Shown here in pieces: positions 37,180 to 46,641 of a stretch of DNA of 64,000 nucleotides. Location: positions 1-64,000 of the forward strand of contig JASBSU010000023.1 of NCBI GenBank assembly GCA_030148725.1, written 5' to 3'. Origin of the DNA: Hyphomicrobium sp. (GTDB taxonomy: Bacteria; Pseudomonadota; Alphaproteobacteria; Rhizobiales; Hyphomicrobiaceae). The notes below the pieces were generated by a model. The model ran no database searches and was not told where the DNA came from. It saw only the letters and a list, made by a program, of their open reading frames with translations. The translations under genes were made by a program, and so were the position numbers. Position 1 is the first letter of the stretch. The number at the start of each line of letters is the position of its first letter.

Positions 37180-37506
37180 ATGATAGCTCAGGTCGGCGAC
37201 GACACGTTCGAGCAGGAAGTATCGTCAGCGGCGATGCCGGTCCTCGTTTGCTTTTACGCAAAGGATTGCGGGCCGTGGACGGGAATGGCTTGGCCACTGC
37301 AGCAGGCTGCGTGGGAGTTGCAGTCGCGCATGAGGATCGTGAAGCTCGACGTGGATAGCTCACCCGCCGTCCGCGCACGATTTGCGATCCACGGACTGCC
37401 GACGCTCATTCTATTCCGGGAGGGAGAGGTCGTGGCGCGCCGGGTCGGGGCCGTCGACCGGCCCGAGGAGCTTGTCGGCTGGCTGATGGCCGGCGCTCCA
37501 CGATGA
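37180..37506 (+). CDS. Thioredoxin-like protein with a single active-site cysteine
   Basis: 108 residues of thioredoxin fold. The normal WCGPC is DCGPW (Cys30, Trp33), so the resolving Cys is replaced by Trp and the preceding Trp by Asp. The cis-Pro loop GLPTLILFREG is intact. With one cysteine it cannot act as a standard disulfide reductase; a chaperone, glutathionylation-linked or binding role is more likely. It starts about 80 bases after the MFS/lyase fusion. Confidence 0.88.
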   Translation: MIAQVGDDTFEQEVSSAAMPVLVCFYAKDCGPWTGMAWPLQQAAWELQSRMRIVKLDVDSSPAVRARFAIHGLPTLILFREGEVVARRVGAVDRPEELVGWLMAGAPR

Positions 37507-37637
37507 AAGAGGTCGGCGTCTTCGCGATCGTATCGAAACCGGTCCCCAATGCTGGGCGCGGCAACGCCAAAAATAGGAGTAGGGGACACGGAGGTTGGCT
37601 TGTAGGGTCAGGGCCGAGGCCACACCAGCAGTCTCCG

Positions 37638-38624
37638 ATGCCAAGCAACGATACGCGCCCGGTCGCCAGCCTGACCTTCTCCACCGACGGCCTGCCAGCC
37701 AAGGACCGCTTTGATCATTGGGTCGAGGAGCGCGGACGGCAGCTGTTCGGCGTGACCATCGAACTCGAACGGGAAAGGCGGCCGCAGTTCGAAGGCCGCT
37801 TCTCGGCCTTTGCAGTCGGCGGCGCGACCTTGGTCGATATGCAGGCGTCGAGCTACCGCGTCAGCCGCACGCGCGCGGACATCGAGCGCCATTCGAGCGA
37901 CAGCCTCTATATTTTGCAACAGGTTCGCGGACCCGGTTTCATGGACACCGGCGGCGATCGCATTCACGCGGTCTCCGAAGCAGCGTTTGTCGTCAGCCAT
38001 TCCGATACGCCCTATGCCGGGACACCGACCCGCTCCGACGGCTTCCACGCGCGCGCTCTCAAGATACCGTTGCAGCGATGCGAGCACCTGGCGCGCGCCG
38101 CGCGTGGGCTGGAGCACGAGCCATTGGCGAAAGGCTTGCGGCTGACAGCGCTCATGGCGGCCGGCTTCGCCGCCCTGACGGATGACAGCGCGCAACTGGA
38201 TGCGCCCGAGGCAGCGATCTCGAACATCGCCCAGCTCGCGCTGATCGCGCGAGGGCGTGCGATGTTGGGTTCCTCGGAAAGCCGCGCAGCGCTGCAGTTC
38301 GGGCAGTATCACGCGGCGCGGCAGGCCATCGTGCAGAATTTGTTTCGCGCCGATCTGTCGCCCACCGTTGTCGCCAGTCTCGTCGGCGTGTCGGTGCGGC
38401 AGGTCCATCTGCTGTTCGAGCCATCGGGAAAGAGCTTCTCGCAAACGCTGCGGAGTTTGCGTCTCGCCGAAGCGATGCGGCAGCTGCAGGCGGATCCCGC
38501 GCGTTCCGTGGCGCACATCGCGTTTTCTTGCGGCTTCGACAGCCTCGCAACGTTCTATCGTGTCTTCCGGCAGGCTTACGGATGCGTGCCGAGCGACATT
38601 CGCGCGCAACGCTCAGGCAGCTAG
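37638..38624 (+). CDS. AraC family transcriptional regulator
   Basis: 328 residues from ATG 37638 (MPSNDTRPVA); an in-frame ATG at 37503 overlaps the thioredoxin-like stop and is an alternative. The N-terminal half is an AraC-binding-like domain (FDHWVEERGRQLFG). The C-terminal 100 residues hold two HTHs, the second with VAHIAFSCGFDSLATFYRVF. The target is unknown; neighbours are amino-acid enzymes. Confidence 0.88.
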   Translation: MPSNDTRPVASLTFSTDGLPAKDRFDHWVEERGRQLFGVTIELERERRPQFEGRFSAFAVGGATLVDMQASSYRVSRTRADIERHSSDSLYILQQVRGPGFMDTGGDRIHAVSEAAFVVSHSDTPYAGTPTRSDGFHARALKIPLQRCEHLARAARGLEHEPLAKGLRLTALMAAGFAALTDDSAQLDAPEAAISNIAQLALIARGRAMLGSSESRAALQFGQYHAARQAIVQNLFRADLSPTVVASLVGVSVRQVHLLFEPSGKSFSQTLRSLRLAEAMRQLQADPARSVAHIAFSCGFDSLATFYRVFRQAYGCVPSDIRAQRSGS

Positions 38625-38795
38625 ATCGTTGACGGCTTGATAAGCATGCACGCGTAGCGCATCGGACTGCCGAAATGACTTGATCGTAACGATTGTCCAG
38701 CTAGCCCTTCGAGGCCGCCTGGAGTATGCGAACCGGCAGTCGCGGCCTACCGTCACCCGCGCGGCAGAACGCTCAAAGCCGCCTTCGGAGAACAC

Positions 38796-39836
38796 ATGTC
38801 CATCCCGACGCAGCAATTCGTCAGCGACAACTATGCAGGCGTTTGCCCCGAAGCTTGGGCGGCGATGGAACGAGCCAACCACGGCTCCGCGCCGGCCTAC
38901 GGCGACGACGAATGGACCCGCCGTGCCTCCGACGCGTTCCGCGATCTGTTCGAGGCGAAGTGCGAAGTGTTTTTCGTCTTCAACGGTACGGCGGCGAACG
39001 CGCTGGCGCTGTCGGCGCTCAGCCAGTCCTATCACAGCGTCATCTGCTCCTCGTCGGCGCATGTCGAGACCGACGAGTGCGGCGCGCCGGAATTCTTCTC
39101 GAATGGCGCCAAGCTTCTCGTGGTGCAGACGCCCGACGGCAAGCTGTCCCCCGAGGGCATTCGCGCCATCGCGAGCAGCCGCTCCGACATCCATTTCCCC
39201 AAGCCGCGTGTGGTGACGATCACCCAGCCGTCGGAGACGGGCCAAGTCTACAAGGTAGACGAGGTGCAAGCCATTTCCGCCATCTGTCGCGAACTGGGGT
39301 TGCGACTGCATATGGATGGGGCGCGGTTCGCACATGCCTGCGCTCACCTCGGCGTGTCCCCGGCCGACGCGACGTGGCGCGCAGGCGTCGATGTGCTGTG
39401 CTTCGGCGGCACGAAGAACGGCTTGGCTGTCGGCGAGGCGGTGATCTTCTTCGACCCTGCGATGGCTGAGGATTTCGACTATCGCTGCAAGCAGGCCGGC
39501 CAGCTGGCCTCGAAGATGCGCTTCCTGTCCGCCCCGTGGCTCGGGTTGTTCGAAAGCGGCGCCTGGCTGCGCAATGCTCAGCATGCCAACGCATGCGCGA
39601 CGCGTCTGGCCTCTCGGATCAAAGCCATCCCGGGCGTGACGCTGAAGTTCCCCGTCGAGGCGAACACGGTGTTCCTCGGTGCGTCGCCACCGGTGCTCGA
39701 AGCGTTACGGAACCGCGGATGGCGCTTCTATACGTTCATCGGCGGCGGCGCCCGTTTCGTCTTCGGCTGGGACGCCGACGTGCGCAACGTGGACCGTCTT
39801 GCAGACGACATCGCAGCCTGCGCCGCCGCGGCTTGA
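38796..39836 (+). CDS. Low-specificity L-threonine aldolase (beta-eliminating lyase family)
   Basis: PLP enzyme that cleaves threonine and other beta-hydroxy amino acids to glycine and an aldehyde. 346 residues from ATG 38796, with GGAG 6 bases upstream. The PLP lysine is Lys207 (CFGGTKNG), and LHMDGARFAHA carries the conserved Asp. Ltae/phenylserine aldolase-type activity is inferred from family. Confidence 0.9.
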   Translation: MSIPTQQFVSDNYAGVCPEAWAAMERANHGSAPAYGDDEWTRRASDAFRDLFEAKCEVFFVFNGTAANALALSALSQSYHSVICSSSAHVETDECGAPEFFSNGAKLLVVQTPDGKLSPEGIRAIASSRSDIHFPKPRVVTITQPSETGQVYKVDEVQAISAICRELGLRLHMDGARFAHACAHLGVSPADATWRAGVDVLCFGGTKNGLAVGEAVIFFDPAMAEDFDYRCKQAGQLASKMRFLSAPWLGLFESGAWLRNAQHANACATRLASRIKAIPGVTLKFPVEANTVFLGASPPVLEALRNRGWRFYTFIGGGARFVFGWDADVRNVDRLADDIAACAAAA

Positions 39837-39975
39837 TCGGGCGACGACCTTGCTACGCGCGCCGACATCATCGCTGCGCGCCTGCCGCGCCCCAGGCGGA
39901 ACTCGCCCCTCCGTGGCACCAAAGACCCAGCATTCCTGGCCGCGCAACCCAAACGCGAGTTGATAAAATCAGTGG

Positions 39976-39993
39976 TTGTGCTCCGCAGCACAA
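39976..39993. repeat. Perfect 7-bp inverted repeat in the gap before the HTH gene
   Basis: TTGTGCT and AGCACAA separated by CCGC, in the 280-base gap after the aldolase gene. There is no T-run on the plus strand; on the minus strand a T-rich stretch follows after 10 bases. An operator or weak terminator. Confidence 0.4.
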
Positions 39994-40115
39994 ATGACTA
40001 TCGTTTCAATCAGGGGTTGTAGATTAGGGAGCCGATACCCCCTGCCGATCCGACCAAAAGTGTCGGAACGCGCCTTTAAGGCACCCGGGTATTTCAACTT
40101 GGTGGGGAATGCATT

Positions 40116-40346
40116 TTGCAGAACGTACGCCCCCTTTCGCCACGTGAGGTCCAGTGCCTGGAAGGGCTGGCCAGTGGCTTGGACAATGCTGGGATCGCAC
40201 GAGCCTTGTCCATTTCGGTGCCGACAGTGGCGCTACACCTTTCCAACGCACGCAAGAAGCTGAGGGCAGCGACACGGGAGCAGGCGGTAGCGCAAGCCGT
40301 GGGCAACGGGCTGATCGCGTTCGCGCGGTCCGCGCACGCCGAGTAG
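40116..40346 (+). CDS. Orphan LuxR/GerE-type HTH protein (76 aa)
   Basis: A stand-alone DNA-binding domain: LSPREVQCLEGLASGLDNAGIARAL is the first half of a LuxR-type HTH and SISVPTVALHLSNARKKL the second. There is no receiver or ligand-binding domain. The start is TTG 40116 with GGTGGGG 8 bases before it. Such orphan GerE domains can bind DNA constitutively or interfere with full-length regulators. Confidence 0.8.
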   Translation: MQNVRPLSPREVQCLEGLASGLDNAGIARALSISVPTVALHLSNARKKLRAATREQAVAQAVGNGLIAFARSAHAE

Positions 40347-40726
40347 ATCTCGACGTCAGCGAGCGCTTCAAACGCCGTTCGGAGGTGGTGATCACCGCGT
40401 CCGCGCGACGAAAGCCGCGTGCAGACGGCTGTTCGTATAGATGCGCAATGCGGACGATGCGCCGCGGCCGTGGGTGGGCGAATGTTGGCCGGTGGGGTAG
40501 GGCAACAACGGTTCGCCGACTGCTATGTCATGAGCAGCTTCGGCTCTAAGTCGATGATGCGGTGCAGCAATTTTGAAGCTCGTACAACCGCTCATCCTCG
40601 TTGCGGGCTGCAGTCCCTACGACTAACGTTCAATGGCTGAAAAAATGAGTTCCGGAATTGGAGTGCGGCGCCCTCCGGCGTTCCGCACGCTTTTACGGAA
40701 CCGCCCCAGGGGAAATCGCTTCAACA
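40347..40726. other. Gene-free stretch with a hairpin before the CoA-transferase
   Basis: No credible ORF. Near its end GTGCGG (40663-40668) pairs with CCGCAC (40683-40688), with inner GC pairs, followed by GCTTTT, 33 bases before the next gene. It could be a leader attenuator or the terminator of the HTH gene transcript. Confidence 0.35.
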
Positions 40727-42673
40727 ATGAAGAACAAGGTCATCACGGCCGAGCAGGCCATCGCACTCATCAATGATGGCGACGTTGTTTGCACCACGGG
40801 CTTCGTTCAGAGCTGCATCCCCGAGATGCTGCATGCCGCGCTCGAAAAGCGTTATGTCGAGAGCCAGGCGCCCAAGGGACTGACGCTCATCATGTGCGCC
40901 GGCGCCGGCGACTCAAAGGGTCTTGGCACTGGGCGCCTGCATCACGAGGGCCTGCTTTCGCGAGTCATCGCCGCGAACTTTGGCAGGATGCCGAAGGTTG
41001 CGGAAGCTGCCCAAAAGAACAAGATCCAGGGCTACAACCTTCCGCAAGGTGTCATCTCCAAGCTTTATCGCTCGTGCGCTGCAGGCCAGCCCGGGCTTTT
41101 CACCAAGGTTGGCCTCCACACCTACGTCGATCCGCGTCTTGGCGGCGGCAAGGTCAACGAAGTCACGACCGAGGACATCGTCAAGCGCGTCGAGGTCGAT
41201 GGAGAAGAATGGCTCTTCTACAAGGCGACACCGATCAACGTTGCGCTGATCCGCGCCACTAGCGCCGACCCCTCGGGCAACCTCTCGATGGAGAAAGAGG
41301 CGCTGACGCTCGACTGTCTCGCGCAGGCAATGGCAGCGCACAACAACGGCGGCATTGTCATCGCGCAGGTTGAACGCGTCGTGGCGCACGGCTCCCTGAA
41401 GCCGAAAGACGTGCGCGTCCCGGGCATCCTCGTGGACTGCGTCGTCGTCGCCGATTCCCCTGAGATGCACCGCATGAACTACGGCGTGCAGTACGACCCG
41501 GCATTGTCGGGCGCCATTCGCGTGCCGGTCGAGCACATGCCGCGCATGAAGCTCGACGAGCGCAAGATCATCGCGCGCCGCGCCGCCTTCGAACTGCCGC
41601 TCAATGGCGCCATCAATCTCGGCGTCGGCGCGCCCGATGGCGTGGCGTCCGTTGCAACCGAGGAGCAGGTAACGCAGTTCCTCACGATGACGACGGAGGC
41701 CGGCGCTATCGGCGGTGTGCTCGCCGGCGGCTCCAGTTTCGGTTCGTCCGCAAACGCCGACAGCATCATCGACCAGAACCAGATGTTCGACTTCTACCAC
41801 GGCGGCGGCCTCGATCTGACCTGCCTCGGCGTGGCTGAGGTGGACGAGCAGGGCAACGTCAACACCTCGAAGTTCGGCGGCCGCCTCAATGGCTGTGGCG
41901 GCTTCATCGACATTTCGCAGAACTCGCGCGCCGTCGTCTTTGCTGGCACGTTCACCGCCGGCGGGCTCGAGATCGCCGTCGAGAACGGTCAGCTGCGCAT
42001 CGTCAAGGAAGGACGCGCCCGCAAATTCGTGAAGGCCGTCGAGCAGATCACCTTCTCGGGGCCCTACGCCGCGCGCAAATCGCAGCCGGTCATCTATGTG
42101 ACCGAGCGCTGCGTATTCCAGCTCACGCCCGGCGGCCTGGAACTGATCGAGGTGGCACCCGGCATCGACATCGAGCGCGATATCCTGGCGCACATGGACT
42201 TCAAGCCCGCCATCCATAAGCCTGTGCAGATGGATCCCCGGATCTTCCGCGAGGAGCCCATGGAGCTGATGGAGGAGCTAACCAACCTCAAGCTCTGCGA
42301 GCGCGTCTCCTACGATCCGGACCGCAACATCCTGTTCCTCAATCTGGAGGGATGGAGCGTCCGCAAGAAAAGCGACGTTGTGGACCTGCAGAATGTTCTC
42401 GTCGACGCCTGCGTCAAGGCGGGGCGCCGAGTGAATGCCGTGGTCAACCACGATGGCTGCCGCATCGCCGAGGATCTGTACGACGACTACGCCGACATGA
42501 TCCAGTTCATGCTGAAGCACTACTACAAGACGACCGCGCGTTACTCGACCAGCTCCTTCATGCGCCTCAAGATGCAGGAAGCCCTCTCGAAGCGCGGGCT
42601 GTTGCCGCACATCTTCGAGAGCGCCGATGAAGCGCACGCGGTTGTCGAGGCCTCGCGCGCAGCGGCCGAATAG
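40727..42673 (+). CDS. Acetate/propionate CoA-transferase-like protein with C-terminal extension
   Basis: Class I CoA-transferase with both alpha and beta halves in one chain. 648 residues from ATG 40727 (MKNKVITAEQ). Glu324 in TEAGAIGG is the probable catalytic residue that carries CoA. The family (Pct, YdiF) is normally about 520 residues; here about 120 more residues follow (from DPDRNILFLNLEGW), including HDGCRIAEDLYDDYADM. This tail may be an extra regulatory domain. The preferred acyl-CoA is not predictable. Confidence 0.88.
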   Translation: MKNKVITAEQAIALINDGDVVCTTGFVQSCIPEMLHAALEKRYVESQAPKGLTLIMCAGAGDSKGLGTGRLHHEGLLSRVIAANFGRMPKVAEAAQKNKIQGYNLPQGVISKLYRSCAAGQPGLFTKVGLHTYVDPRLGGGKVNEVTTEDIVKRVEVDGEEWLFYKATPINVALIRATSADPSGNLSMEKEALTLDCLAQAMAAHNNGGIVIAQVERVVAHGSLKPKDVRVPGILVDCVVVADSPEMHRMNYGVQYDPALSGAIRVPVEHMPRMKLDERKIIARRAAFELPLNGAINLGVGAPDGVASVATEEQVTQFLTMTTEAGAIGGVLAGGSSFGSSANADSIIDQNQMFDFYHGGGLDLTCLGVAEVDEQGNVNTSKFGGRLNGCGGFIDISQNSRAVVFAGTFTAGGLEIAVENGQLRIVKEGRARKFVKAVEQITFSGPYAARKSQPVIYVTERCVFQLTPGGLELIEVAPGIDIERDILAHMDFKPAIHKPVQMDPRIFREEPMELMEELTNLKLCERVSYDPDRNILFLNLEGWSVRKKSDVVDLQNVLVDACVKAGRRVNAVVNHDGCRIAEDLYDDYADMIQFMLKHYYKTTARYSTSSFMRLKMQEALSKRGLLPHIFESADEAHAVVEASRAAAE

Positions 42674-42696
42674 CCCATCGCCGACCGTCGAAATGC

Positions 42697-42730
42697 AAAG
42701 AGGCGCCGTAGTACGGCGCCTCTTTTTGTT
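42697..42730. terminator. Strong bidirectional rho-independent terminator
   Basis: AAAGAGGCGCCG (42697-42708) pairs perfectly with CGGCGCCTCTTT (42714-42725), with a 5-base loop. T-runs on both strands let it end the CoA-transferase transcript and the convergent exopolysaccharide operon. Confidence 0.9.
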
Positions 42731-42747
42731 TCCAGTGTCTCGCGCGA

Positions 42748-44118
42748 TCAGGCGGGCGGCTTGGTATCGATCGCACCAGAGCGCAGGATGCTGCCCGTTT
42801 CCGGAGCGTTGACCGGAGGCTCGACGCTGCCGGTCACTGGGGCGTGCATTGGCGCGATGGCTCCCGTTTGCGAATCTACCGGCAGCCGACGGTCCACGAT
42901 GATGCCCGTCAACGGAACCTCGGAGTGCAGGCGGCTGACGCTTCCGGTATCCGCACCGTGCGGATGCCAGGAGGTCGTCGGCTGGCTGAGGCTGGCCGGC
43001 ATCTCCGACTGAGCCGCGAGTGTGGCGGCATCGATCCCATGCGGCTTGGATTGCGGTGCAGAGGCTGTCGCTACGCCGGTCTTGCCGCGCAGGAAGTCCG
43101 GGATCGCCGCCTCGATGATCTCCGAGACGCCGAGCTTGCACTTCTCCATGTAGCAGCTCGTCAGACGGATCTTCTCGTCCAGCACGAAATTGCCGGGGTT
43201 GTTCAGCTCGACACGCACCAGCTGGCCGCGACCGCGCACGCGGTTCGGCAACTGGAACTCGGGCGGCAGCGCATCGGTCACCGGGAGCACACGCTCGACA
43301 ACGCCGGTCGTCGTACGTCCGCGACCCTTGATGGATACTTCCTGGCCCTCGGAGACGTCGAAGAGATAGTTCTCCGGCACATAGGCGAGCACATAGCTTG
43401 GTCCGGTGTAGATGTTCGCAACCGGCGTCGTGCCGGCGCTCAGGACTTCGCCGGTCATCGCGACGTGGCTGCCCACGTAACCGCTCGCTGGCGCGGTGAG
43501 AACGCCGCTGCCATAGGTCCGCTGCAGATCCGTGAAGGCGCCTGCAACCTGCTGCAGCGCCGTCTGATTGGCCTTGATCTCGGTTTCGAGAGACGAAACC
43601 TCTGCTTCGAGCGTCAGCAGCTTGTCCATCGCCTGGACCTGCGCAGCGGACATCTGCTGCAGGGAGCGGCTGACGACCATGCCATTCGAATTGGCCTTCT
43701 GAAGCGTCGACAGGAAGGAGTTGGCTTCGTCGGCCGCCACCTTCGCCATCGGGATCAGCGCGGTGACGACCTGGCGACGCGCTTCGAGTTGCGCGACACG
43801 GCCCGTCACGCGCGCCTGCTCGGCCGCAAGATCGGCGAGCGAGCGCGACATTGCAGCGGAATCGACGACCGCGATCTTCTGCCCGGCCTCGACCCAGTCG
43901 CCTGGACGCACATTGATCTCACGTACGCGGGCGTCCGGCCAAGGCGAGGCCACGGTGACCGTTCGACTGGTGACAAGACCGTCCGCGTCGAGCATCAGGC
44001 TGCCCCCGCCAAGCGCGTAGACCGCCAAACCACCGGCGCTGCCGATGAACAGCGTAGTCAGCACCAGCTTGCGCAGCCGCCGCCACTTCACTTCGCTTGC
44101 CTGCAATTGATCGCTCAT
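42748..44118 (-). CDS. HlyD-family membrane fusion (periplasmic adaptor) protein
   Basis: 456 residues. One N-terminal transmembrane helix (about 19-37), a biotinyl-lipoyl-like half with GDWVEAGQKIAVVDS, a long coiled coil (about 90-195), the second lipoyl half (LTAPASGYVGSHVAMTGEVL) and a beta-barrel. The last 110 or so residues are a Pro/Ser/Thr-rich tail with repeated TGS units (DTGSVSR, VTGSVEPP, ETGSIL). Third gene of the glycosyltransferase-wecB operon; it probably spans the periplasm to carry the polymer outward, the role Alg44-type adaptors play. No PilZ domain is seen. Confidence 0.88.
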   Translation of the reverse strand: MSDQLQASEVKWRRLRKLVLTTLFIGSAGGLAVYALGGGSLMLDADGLVTSRTVTVASPWPDARVREINVRPGDWVEAGQKIAVVDSAAMSRSLADLAAEQARVTGRVAQLEARRQVVTALIPMAKVAADEANSFLSTLQKANSNGMVVSRSLQQMSAAQVQAMDKLLTLEAEVSSLETEIKANQTALQQVAGAFTDLQRTYGSGVLTAPASGYVGSHVAMTGEVLSAGTTPVANIYTGPSYVLAYVPENYLFDVSEGQEVSIKGRGRTTTGVVERVLPVTDALPPEFQLPNRVRGRGQLVRVELNNPGNFVLDEKIRLTSCYMEKCKLGVSEIIEAAIPDFLRGKTGVATASAPQSKPHGIDAATLAAQSEMPASLSQPTTSWHPHGADTGSVSRLHSEVPLTGIIVDRRLPVDSQTGAIAPMHAPVTGSVEPPVNAPETGSILRSGAIDTKPPA

Positions 44119-44144
44119 GTTCGTTCTCGTTCTCGATATCTTTT

Positions 44145-45287
44145 TTACGCGGCCGCTGCTTCGCGGCGCGCTGGCTTCTTGTTCATGATGCGGGCCGCGA
44201 TACGCTCAGCAGCGTCTCCGCGTCCGAATGGGTTTGGCGCCTTGAGCAACTGACGCTCGTGTCCACGCGTCAGGCGGCGAACGCCGTCGACGATGGCGTT
44301 GTAATTGGAGCCGACGAGCTTGCCGAAGCCCGCAGAGACGACTTCCGGCCGCTCGGTACTCTCGCGCGTGATGAGAATCTGCAACCCGAATGTCGGCGCT
44401 TCCTCTTGCACGCCGCCGGAGTCGGTGACGACCGTCCAAGCCTTGTCGAGCAGGTAGACGAAATCCGGGTACTGCAGCGGCGACAGCAGGTGCACGTTGG
44501 GCGCGTCGCCGAGATATTTCAGAACATCGTCGCGCACCTGCGGATTGAGATGCACCGGAAGTGCGATGACCTTGTCACCGTCTGCCGCCAGCGTGCGCAG
44601 CGCGCGAAGCACGTTGCGCATCGGGCCGCCGATGTTCTCGCGCCGATGCATGGTCGCCAGGACGAGCTTCTTGTCGGTCGGAAGGGCAGCGACGCCGGCA
44701 TCGATGGGCTGGTATGCATCGCCGATCTTCGCGCGCGCATAGATCAGCGCGTCGACAACGGTATTGCCGACCGTGACGATGTCTTTCGCCGGAACGCCCT
44801 CGCGCAGCAGATTGCCACGCGCTTCAGCCGTCGGCGGGAAATGCAGCGCGGATGCCTGGCCGATCAGGCGCCGATTGAACTCCTCCGGGAACGGCGACAT
44901 CAGATCGCCGGTGCGCAGGCCAGCCTCGACGTGCGCCACCGGCACGCGGCCCATGAAGCCAGCGGTCGCGGCGGCTGCCGCGGTTGCGGTGTCGCCCTGC
45001 ACGATGATCCAGTCAAACGTCTTGGCGCGCAGGATCTTCTCGACCTGCTCCGTCATGCGGCCGAACTTGCCCGCAAGGCCCTGCTCGTCGACGATGTGCG
45101 AGCCGTTGTGCGTGACGGTGATACCGAAGAAATCCAGAAGACCTGCAGCAAGCTCGATGTGCTGGCCCGACCAAAAGACATCGAGCTGCGCGCCCGCATC
45201 CTGCAACGCTTTGCAGACGGGGCCGAGCTTGATGATCTCAGGGCGGGTGCCGAAGGCGACGAGAACACGCATACTATCCACTTTCAT
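44145..45287 (-). CDS. wecB: UDP-N-acetylglucosamine 2-epimerase (WecB type)
   Basis: Non-hydrolysing epimerase interconverting UDP-GlcNAc and UDP-ManNAc. 380 residues; MRVLVAFGTRPEIIK may be the true start, five codons in. Family motifs are GTRPEIIK, VQGDTATA, HVEAGLRTGD with the catalytic acid, and TDSGGVQEEAPTFG. It lies 3 bases after the glycosyltransferase gene, and its likely job is to supply UDP-ManNAc to that enzyme. Confidence 0.94.
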   Translation of the reverse strand: MKVDSMRVLVAFGTRPEIIKLGPVCKALQDAGAQLDVFWSGQHIELAAGLLDFFGITVTHNGSHIVDEQGLAGKFGRMTEQVEKILRAKTFDWIIVQGDTATAAAAATAGFMGRVPVAHVEAGLRTGDLMSPFPEEFNRRLIGQASALHFPPTAEARGNLLREGVPAKDIVTVGNTVVDALIYARAKIGDAYQPIDAGVAALPTDKKLVLATMHRRENIGGPMRNVLRALRTLAADGDKVIALPVHLNPQVRDDVLKYLGDAPNVHLLSPLQYPDFVYLLDKAWTVVTDSGGVQEEAPTFGLQILITRESTERPEVVSAGFGKLVGSNYNAIVDGVRRLTRGHERQLLKAPNPFGRGDAAERIAARIMNKKPARREAAAA

Positions 45288-45290
45288 CGA

Positions 45291-46640
45291 TCAGCGATTG
45301 GCGGAGATAAAATCGTCCGGGATGTCGTGGGTTGTTTTCGACCAGACGATTGGGCGCGTCGCGAGCTGCGACTCACCGAGGAAGGTTTTCCAGGCGCGGT
45401 AAACCGCGGCCATGTTGATGTAGAGCGCGGCGGGCCAGCGAAGCGCGATGCCGATCCAGTCGTATTTGCCGTAGACCTCGTAGCCGGCGATGACGCGCAC
45501 GACGTAGCGCGTGATCAGCGCGAAGAGATTGATCCACATGGACACGATGACCACGTCGCCCATCGGCTCAGGGAAATCGGCAAGCTCGACGTAGCCGAGC
45601 AGCATGAAGCCGAGCAGCACCGCAGAGATCGGCGGCAGGAAGCTGGTGATCATTCCCTTGCGGTCGCGCAGGAAGAAGTAGAAGTCCCACGGATCGCCTT
45701 GCCAGCCGAGCTTGCAGTAGGCCTCGAAGTTGATGCCGTAGACCCAGCGGGTCTTCTGCTTGATCGATGCATCGAGCGTCTTGGGGAAGTATTCGCGCGT
45801 CGCAACGAAATCGAGACCGTCCTCGACGTTGCGCGACACTGCCGCAAACGCGGACTTGAAGCCCGCGCGCTTTGCCTCGATGCCGAGGATGTAGTCTTCC
45901 GTGACGGTACCCGACATCAGCACTTGGCCGCGCGTCGCGAGGAAGTGCTTGATCAGCCGCTTCGTCATGCAGGTGCCGACGCCGGCCGACGGAATAGCCG
46001 CGCCCACGGCGTCACGCACGATCATCTCGCGGGTGTGGCGCTCGGCGAACTCGTCCATATAGGTCGATGCAACCACAGCGCCCTTGCCACGGTTGAGCGA
46101 GAACACGGGCGCCTGTATGAAATCGTTCTCCTTCGCGTACGCCGCGTAGACCGGGAACGAGCGCGCATCGATGACGTCCTCGCTGTCGTGCAGAACGACG
46201 AGCTCGGGCGCATCATCGGCGCTGAAAACCTGCGCGAACATCTCATTCAGCATCTGTCCCTTGGACGTCGGGCCAGGCAGACGATTGACGATGACCTTCA
46301 CGCGGTCCGGATACTTGGCGGCAAGTTCCTGCGCCACGCGGAGCGTGCCGGTGTCATTGGGGTAGACGCCGAGATAGAGCGAAACCTGCGGTATCTGGAT
46401 GCGCGCGAGATTGCCCTCGACCATCTTGCCGAGAACGTCTTCCTCATGCCAGTTGGCGACGAACACCGCCGTCGGCGGGATCGCTGTCTCGCCATCGTCG
46501 AGCTGCGGCACGCGGCGCCGTACGATTCCAAGCGCGACAAGATCGATGAACGCGTCGTCGATAGACGACACGCTGATCAGCACGCTGACCGCAAACAGCA
46601 GGATGATGAGAAACTCGAGCACTTCCTTCGCGCCTTCCAC
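45291..46640 (-). CDS. NfrB-like membrane family 2 glycosyltransferase
   Basis: 449 residues from GTG 46640. One N-terminal helix (about 9-26), a cytoplasmic GT2 domain and three C-terminal membrane segments (about 330-352, 362-386 and 395-414). The catalytic features are ANWHEED (62-68), the DxD-like HDSEDVID (151-158), TED (247-249) and QKTRW (295-299, the QxxRW motif of processive polysaccharide synthases). The HDSEDVID and WHEED patterns resemble Escherichia coli NfrB, which needs WecB and makes a ManNAc-containing surface glycan. The c-di-GMP-binding C-terminal domain of NfrB is absent. A relation to Alg8-like synthases is the alternative. Confidence 0.82.
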   Translation of the reverse strand: MEGAKEVLEFLIILLFAVSVLISVSSIDDAFIDLVALGIVRRRVPQLDDGETAIPPTAVFVANWHEEDVLGKMVEGNLARIQIPQVSLYLGVYPNDTGTLRVAQELAAKYPDRVKVIVNRLPGPTSKGQMLNEMFAQVFSADDAPELVVLHDSEDVIDARSFPVYAAYAKENDFIQAPVFSLNRGKGAVVASTYMDEFAERHTREMIVRDAVGAAIPSAGVGTCMTKRLIKHFLATRGQVLMSGTVTEDYILGIEAKRAGFKSAFAAVSRNVEDGLDFVATREYFPKTLDASIKQKTRWVYGINFEAYCKLGWQGDPWDFYFFLRDRKGMITSFLPPISAVLLGFMLLGYVELADFPEPMGDVVIVSMWINLFALITRYVVRVIAGYEVYGKYDWIGIALRWPAALYINMAAVYRAWKTFLGESQLATRPIVWSKTTHDIPDDFISANR

Positions 46641-46641
46641 G

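Noticed and set aside
40913-42217. 434-residue minus-strand frame opposite the CoA-transferase
   Set aside because: Antisense shadow of a well-supported gene, with low-complexity composition.
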